In this document: positions 60,491-64,000 of the stretch, one piece after another | Layout of the letters: each line of letters opens with the position of its first letter | Numbering within the stretch: position 1 is the first letter of the stretch | Origin: Chloroflexota bacterium | GTDB lineage: Bacteria; Chloroflexota; UBA11872 | Length of the DNA: 64,000 bases | Assembly: GCA_022821645.1 (NCBI GenBank) | Contig: JAJEDE010000025.1 | Span: 369,907 to 433,906 of the forward strand | Reading direction: 5' to 3' | Position numbers and translations under genes: made by a program | Notes under the pieces: generated by a model | Seen by the model: only the letters and a program-made list of their open reading frames with translations | What the model was told of the DNA's origin: nothing | Database searches by the model: none

Positions 60491-61582
60491 ATGCCCGACT
60501 CCCCTGGCGACCCCCAGGGCCACCGCCTTGCTCGACAGAAGGCGCGCTACCTGGAAGAGGCCCAGCGCATCGGACATCTGCTGGCCGTAATGCTGCGGCG
60601 TGCGGGCGCAAACGAGGACGCTTGCCAAAAACTCCTTGACGACATCCAGCGCAGCGCAAGGCGTGCGCGGCATACGGCAAGCGAACCCATCGCCGCACGC
60701 AAACGCTATCGGCTCGGATCAGGACATCCACTCACCGCGGGGCGTCCGGAAAACATCTTGCATCTCGACGAGTCGGGATCGTCCGGCTCACAACCCGACC
60801 AACCGGAATCGTGGTTTGCGATCGGTGGCGTTGCCATCTCTCCGGCCGACATCCCCGTCTATATGTCCCGAGCTGATGAAATCAAGCTCGAGTTCTTCGG
60901 AACGACGGATATCACCTTTCACGAGCCGCTGATGCGCCAGCGTAAGGGGCGCTTCTACTTCGGTCATGACCGTGAGCAAGAGGCGAATTTTGACCAGGCC
61001 ATCCGGTCGCTAATCGACCAAACTCCCGCCACCTACTTCGGTGCCGGCATCCGCAAGGCCAACCTCACGGCCGACACGCTCGACCCGTATCTGCCAACCA
61101 GCGCCTACCCGCTGGCCATCACGCTGCTGCTCGAACGCTACATCGACTTCCTTGCCCATAGCCCAAGGCATCCCTTTGGACGGCTGATGTTCGAGAGCAT
61201 TGGTCCACGTGAGGACGCGGAGCGGCAGGCGGTGGTGGTTGACCTGCTGCTGCATGGAACTCAGTGGGTCAGCGATGGTGCCTTTCGTGGCCAATTGCAT
61301 CCTGGTGTGCACTACGCCCCCAAGCGCGGGTCGGATGTCATGGAACTGGCCGACATCGTCGCCCGCGAGGTCTACGAGTGGACGAGCAGCGGCTGCACCG
61401 CAGAGCCAAAATTCTGGGACGCGGTCAGCCCACGCTTCTACGCGTGCGACGACTTTTCGATGGGGAAATTTGGCCTGAAGGTCTTTCCCGACCGTGACAT
61501 CCGCGACGCGGTCGAGGCGCACCGAACGCGCTTCGGGCCATTAAAAACTGAAAGCGCCCTCGCAGAGCGAGGGCGCCGATAG
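60491..61582 (+). CDS. DUF3800 domain protein
   Basis: A 363-residue protein with a DUF3800 domain, a family with a proposed RNase-H-like fold and no proven activity. The D-E-S-G motif is in NILHLDESGSSGSQ, followed by WFAIGGVAIS. Later blocks are ITFHEPLMRQRKG and FESIGPREDAERQ, and VMELADIVAREVYEW matches the family 'Q-L-A-D-x-x-A' element. About 85 residues precede the domain. The ATG at 60491 is used; a GTG at 60443 is an alternative. Such genes occur often on mobile elements and in accessory regions, consistent with its location in a toxin-antitoxin island. Confidence 0.82.
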   Translation: MPDSPGDPQGHRLARQKARYLEEAQRIGHLLAVMLRRAGANEDACQKLLDDIQRSARRARHTASEPIAARKRYRLGSGHPLTAGRPENILHLDESGSSGSQPDQPESWFAIGGVAISPADIPVYMSRADEIKLEFFGTTDITFHEPLMRQRKGRFYFGHDREQEANFDQAIRSLIDQTPATYFGAGIRKANLTADTLDPYLPTSAYPLAITLLLERYIDFLAHSPRHPFGRLMFESIGPREDAERQAVVVDLLLHGTQWVSDGAFRGQLHPGVHYAPKRGSDVMELADIVAREVYEWTSSGCTAEPKFWDAVSPRFYACDDFSMGKFGLKVFPDRDIRDAVEAHRTRFGPLKTESALAERGRR

Positions 61583-62221
61583 CGCTCTCCGCTACCCACT
61601 ACACCCAATATAACCCATCCAACCACCAACGGCGAGCCCATTCCGCCCACGCCGGCCCCTCCCCTCCGTCCTCGCCTTGGGCCAGATCCCGTTTGCGGTG
61701 AGTCCAGTGGAACCACCCCCAGTTGCGGCGCCCAACGCCCGCTCCTCGCTCACTTTTTTCTCTCCCTCGCCGCAAACCACCAACCACTAGCCAGTTCCTC
61801 CCTTTGCCATCCCGGTCATCGCCCGGTGGCCCTGCCGAATCTAGGGCGGCCGAATAGTCGAAAGCGAAGTCTCCGCAGCATGGCAGCCCTTCACACGTTC
61901 TATTTGGCTCAGTTACGTCGGAACCGTGCCAAAGCCTCGATCTTGGTCACTCCGGCTTCGCACTCTCACCGAGTCCATTGCTCCCCCAGCAGCTAATCAC
62001 GCCACTTGGTTCGAACTCCGCAGGTGTGGCCGAAACCGGCGCTGACACTCTTGAAGGTCCCGGATGGTCGATCGGATTCATCGAATGCATTACTCCCCCA
62101 GCAGCTAACCGCGCCATTAGTTCGCACTCCGCAAGTGTCAGAATGACCGACGCTAACCGCTTTGAACGTACCCGGCGGGGCGGAGAAACGCGTGGAACGG
62201 GCTAGAGGGAGGTATTAGAGG
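61583..62221. other. Gene-free stretch with an imperfect direct repeat
   Basis: 639 bases between the DUF3800 gene and the end of the FRG gene. The left part (61583-61850) is C-rich and shows no coding pattern. An imperfect direct repeat with a 112-base period lies at 61977-62027 and 62089-62138, with weaker similarity continuing past each copy. The unit begins ATT(G/A)CTCCCCCAGCAGC and ends CTCCGCA(G/A)GTGT. Confidence 0.6.
61977..62138. repeat. Imperfect direct repeat, 112-base period
   Basis: Copy 1 (61977-62027) and copy 2 (62089-62138) share CTCCCCCAGCAGCTAA, GCGCCA or ACGCCA and TCGNACTCCGCA with a one-base length difference. The following 40 bases of each are also related (CCG-CGCT-AC and TTGAA). 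No reading frame runs through both. It could be a remnant of a mobile element end or a duplicated regulatory region. Confidence 0.6.
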
Positions 62222-63141
62222 CTACCCATCGTCTACCGGGGCACGTCCCCACAGTGGTGAATCAGAATACGAGCTAATCCTAAACATGCGCCAATGTCTC
62301 TCCAAGTTGGCCTGCATGGCAGCACCTTGGGAATCGGGGAATTCCGTCCCGTAGTGAATGTTCATTCGCTCAAGATCGGATAGCGCAACGCTGAGATCGT
62401 ACATCGTGTGGCATGGTATTTCATACCGATCCAGCCGTGCTCCGAAGTCTTTGTCTCCCAGATAGCTTTCAACATCGATGTACTCGTCGTGCTCAAGGCG
62501 TGTGAACACACCCTGCTGCGCTCGTTGTCTATGAAGGCTATAGCTCGCATTATCGATAAGATCAAAGTCTCCTTTGTCGAAGAGGGTTCTACTGTGCGAA
62601 TCAACTAGGTCGTAATCTGTATATCCCAGACCCCAAACTGCTACAGGTATATTTGACTCATAATCAATGATTATTGGCTTGAATCACTAATGCGAGTCAT
62701 TTCACACTCCACTCTGTTGGCAAAGGCCCAGAACGCGGCAATGAAAGGACTGCGGGACCAATCGAGCAGTGGTGTATCCAAACCATAGTGCCTGCCCAGT
62801 GCCCACCAGTCATTGTCGGTCGTAATGGAGTCCGAAGAGATTTCAGGCATCGTCTTGGCTAGATGTTTGAGTAGGTTGAGTCCTCTGTCCCGTATCTTTT
62901 CATATCCATCCAGTTGTTGATATATCTGTCTACGACTGAATGTACTATCGCTTCGACTACCGCGATAAAGCTCTCTTTCCCAGGTTGATGACAGCTTCCA
63001 GAAGGGCTCGGAATGGCCTCGGTAAATGCGGTGATAGTCTGGCTCTCCGGTTGGGCTGGGTCGCAATGCCTTGATGAATGCGTCCCAGGACTTACAGCGT
63101 GTAACTCTGACACCTGAATCTTCGGTATGGTGATATGGCAA
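62222..63141 (-). pseudogene. FRG-domain protein gene with one frameshift
   Basis: Two consecutive minus-strand frames make one protein. Frame 1 (63141 to 62671) begins MPYHHTEDSG and has IYRGHSEPFWKLSSTWER and LGRHYGLDTPLLDWSRSP, the FRG (F-R-G, here Y-R-G) domain landmarks including Y-G-L-x-T-x-L-L-D-W. Near 62675-62686 one base is missing. Frame 2 then continues KPIIIDYESNIPVAVWGLGY, then QQGVFTRLEHDEYIDV and LDRYEIPCHTMYDL, and ends near a FPDSQGAAM motif, as intact FRG proteins do. The total of 920 bases is one short of a whole codon number. FRG proteins recur in defence and mobile regions, but the function is unknown. GC is lower than in the core genes. Confidence 0.8.
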
Positions 63142-63160
63142 TTCAGCGAACCTCCATCGG

Positions 63161-63415
63161 CTAGGCTGTGGAGGCTGATTCTAAGCCGCCGAAACCTGCG
63201 CGAGAGCAATGTTGGGCCGCGTAGATTACTAGCTTCAACTTCTCTGGATCGCGGATGCCCTTCCACGCGTCAACCACCGCCCGCATCCCTCGGCCGGCAC
63301 GGTCCATTGGCGGGCCACCGTCGGCAGACAGTACGACCTCTTGCCCTTCATGGAGGTCGAGCCGTTCCAGCGGTTCCGGCGCGCCGTTGGCAAACCTGAC
63401 TCGTACGGTCCGCAT
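63161..63415 (-). CDS. AF2212-like (DUF104) antitoxin
   Basis: An 84-residue protein. The N-terminal half RVRFANGAPEPLERLDLHEG matches the DUF104/AF2212 antitoxin pattern (x-Y-E-x-G-x-L-x-P-L-x-x-L-x-L-x-E-G). The next EVVLSADGG and DAWKGIRDPEKLKLVIYAA resemble the usual C-terminal tail. These proteins normally neutralise a PIN-type toxin; here no toxin follows, and 19 bases downstream lies the frameshifted FRG gene in the same orientation. The antitoxin may be an orphan or may pair with the FRG protein. Start ATG. Confidence 0.68.
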   Translation of the reverse strand: MRTVRVRFANGAPEPLERLDLHEGQEVVLSADGGPPMDRAGRGMRAVVDAWKGIRDPEKLKLVIYAAQHCSRAGFGGLESASTA

Positions 63416-63615
63416 GACCTAGCGTTCCTTCAACAGCGCAGGCCTCGCAACGGCCTTTGAGCCGGCTCCAGCGCGGCAGTCCTACAAACGCCACCCACCC
63501 TTCATCCTCAAGCCTTCGTTCGCTTCATGCCCTTCGTGGACCCCTCCGCCCTTCCCGCCTGAGAACCTCATGGTCTACAATGGACTAGTCTGAACTTGCT
63601 ACAGGAGCATCGGCG

Positions 63616-63894
63616 TTGGAGCCCTCCACATCGCAACGCACCTGGACCGTCGCCGAGGCCAAGGCCAAGCTGTCCGAGATCCTGCGGCTCGCCGAGGAGG
63701 AAGGACCGCAGCGCATCGGGCTGCGCCGGCCCTTCGTCGTCGTGCCCGAAGCGCTATGGGACGCCAGGCAAGCGCGCGACAAGCATTTGGGCCGATGGCT
63801 GCTTGAAAACATGCCAAGGGGCCTGAACTGGGAAATCCCCCGTGACCGGCGATCCGATCGGGCGGTTCCCTTTTCGGAGGACGACGAACGTTGA
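63616..63894 (+). CDS. Phd/YefM-like antitoxin (TTG start)
   Basis: A 92-residue antitoxin. TWTVAEAKAKLSEILRLAEEEG is a clear Phd/YefM-type N-terminal segment with A-K-x-x-L-S-x-x-L, and RRPFVVVPEALWDA replaces the usual 'G-x-P-x-A-V-L-x-S-x-E-x-Y'. The start is TTG with AGGAG about 9 bases upstream; no ATG fits. Its TGA overlaps the TTG start of the PIN toxin. It differs clearly from the antitoxin at 58598, so this is a separate module rather than a recent duplicate. Confidence 0.8.
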   Translation: MEPSTSQRTWTVAEAKAKLSEILRLAEEEGPQRIGLRRPFVVVPEALWDARQARDKHLGRWLLENMPRGLNWEIPRDRRSDRAVPFSEDDER

Positions 63895-64000
63895 CCGGGT
63901 TCCTCCTGGACACCAACGTCATTTCCGAATTGACCAGGGACGATCCCGATTCACGGGTGGTCCGGTTTCTCGACGACGAAGGCGACCTGTGGCTGTCGTC
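63891..64000 (+). CDS. PIN-domain toxin, truncated by window end
   Basis: The visible 36 residues begin MTGFLLDTNVISELTRDDPD, with the first catalytic Asp of a PIN domain in LLDTNVIS. The start is TTG, overlapping the antitoxin stop (TTGA). It continues beyond the window. The pair is a second Phd-PIN toxin-antitoxin operon. Confidence 0.85.
   Translation, partial: MTGFLLDTNVISELTRDDPDSRVVRFLDDEGDLWLS

Noticed and set aside
62005..62020. GGTTCGAA inside the 112-base repeat
   Set aside because: No cloverleaf, and the second repeat copy has changed bases at this place.

Overview
The window is 64 kb of a densely packed, high-GC bacterial chromosome. No rRNA, tRNA, CRISPR array or transposase was found. 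Gene content (GatCA, folate genes, several GT-B and GT87-type glycosyltransferases, many Gfo/Idh/MocA oxidoreductases, a tal-pgi-zwf-opcA block, tandem peptide-type binding proteins, many GTG/TTG starts) suggests a free-living or symbiotic member of the Chloroflexota. That is an inference from gene mix, not from a phylogenetic marker.

Layout. 1-2.1 kb: truncated gatA, gatC and a DUF899 thioredoxin-like gene. 2.3-3.4 kb: a BNR/sialidase-like protein preceded by a GntR-type palindrome. 3.4-10.3 kb (minus): a tightly packed run with a 41-codon gene, folK, folC, DUF1992, a GT9 glycosyltransferase, a WecB/TagA-type glycosyltransferase, a PfkB sugar kinase and two SDRs. 10.4-17.3 kb (plus): a surface-polysaccharide operon with an O-antigen-ligase-like protein, a UPF0104 flippase-like protein, three GT-B glycosyltransferases and a divergent PlsY. 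One of these glycosyltransferases appears to start at CTG. 17.3-24.6 kb (minus): a Gfo/Idh-NIL fusion, then a translationally coupled five-gene set with two GT87-like membrane proteins, an anchored protein of unknown function and an ABC-2 exporter.

24.6-28.1 kb is a clear compositional break. An AT-richer, otherwise empty stretch with two stem-loops sits next to a 940-residue protein combining a Swt1-type HEPN-like domain with an RX4H motif, a STAND/NB-ARC-like NTPase and C-terminal TPR-like helices. This is the best candidate in the window for a defence or cell-suicide effector. 28.3-50.5 kb returns to ordinary metabolism: a phosphoesterase, a LarA-like protein with two MFS transporters, a ROK kinase, a TolB-like propeller, rhodanese, two solute-binding proteins, NUDIX and dCTP deaminase, glycerol kinase, a sugar isomerase, geranylgeranyl-reductase family oxidoreductase, a gluconokinase-like FGGY kinase and RpiB. 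50.8-56.4 kb is a pentose-phosphate operon (transaldolase, Pgi, Zwf, OpcA), which with the FGGY kinase and RpiB covers much of sugar-phosphate interconversion.

56.4-64 kb is an accessory island. It holds dispersed palindromic repeats, a Phd-PIN pair, a MazE with a frameshifted MazF, a DUF3800 protein, an FRG-domain gene broken by one frameshift beside an AF2212-like antitoxin, and a second Phd-PIN pair cut by the window end. Several of these genes have lower GC than the core, consistent with horizontal gain and decay.
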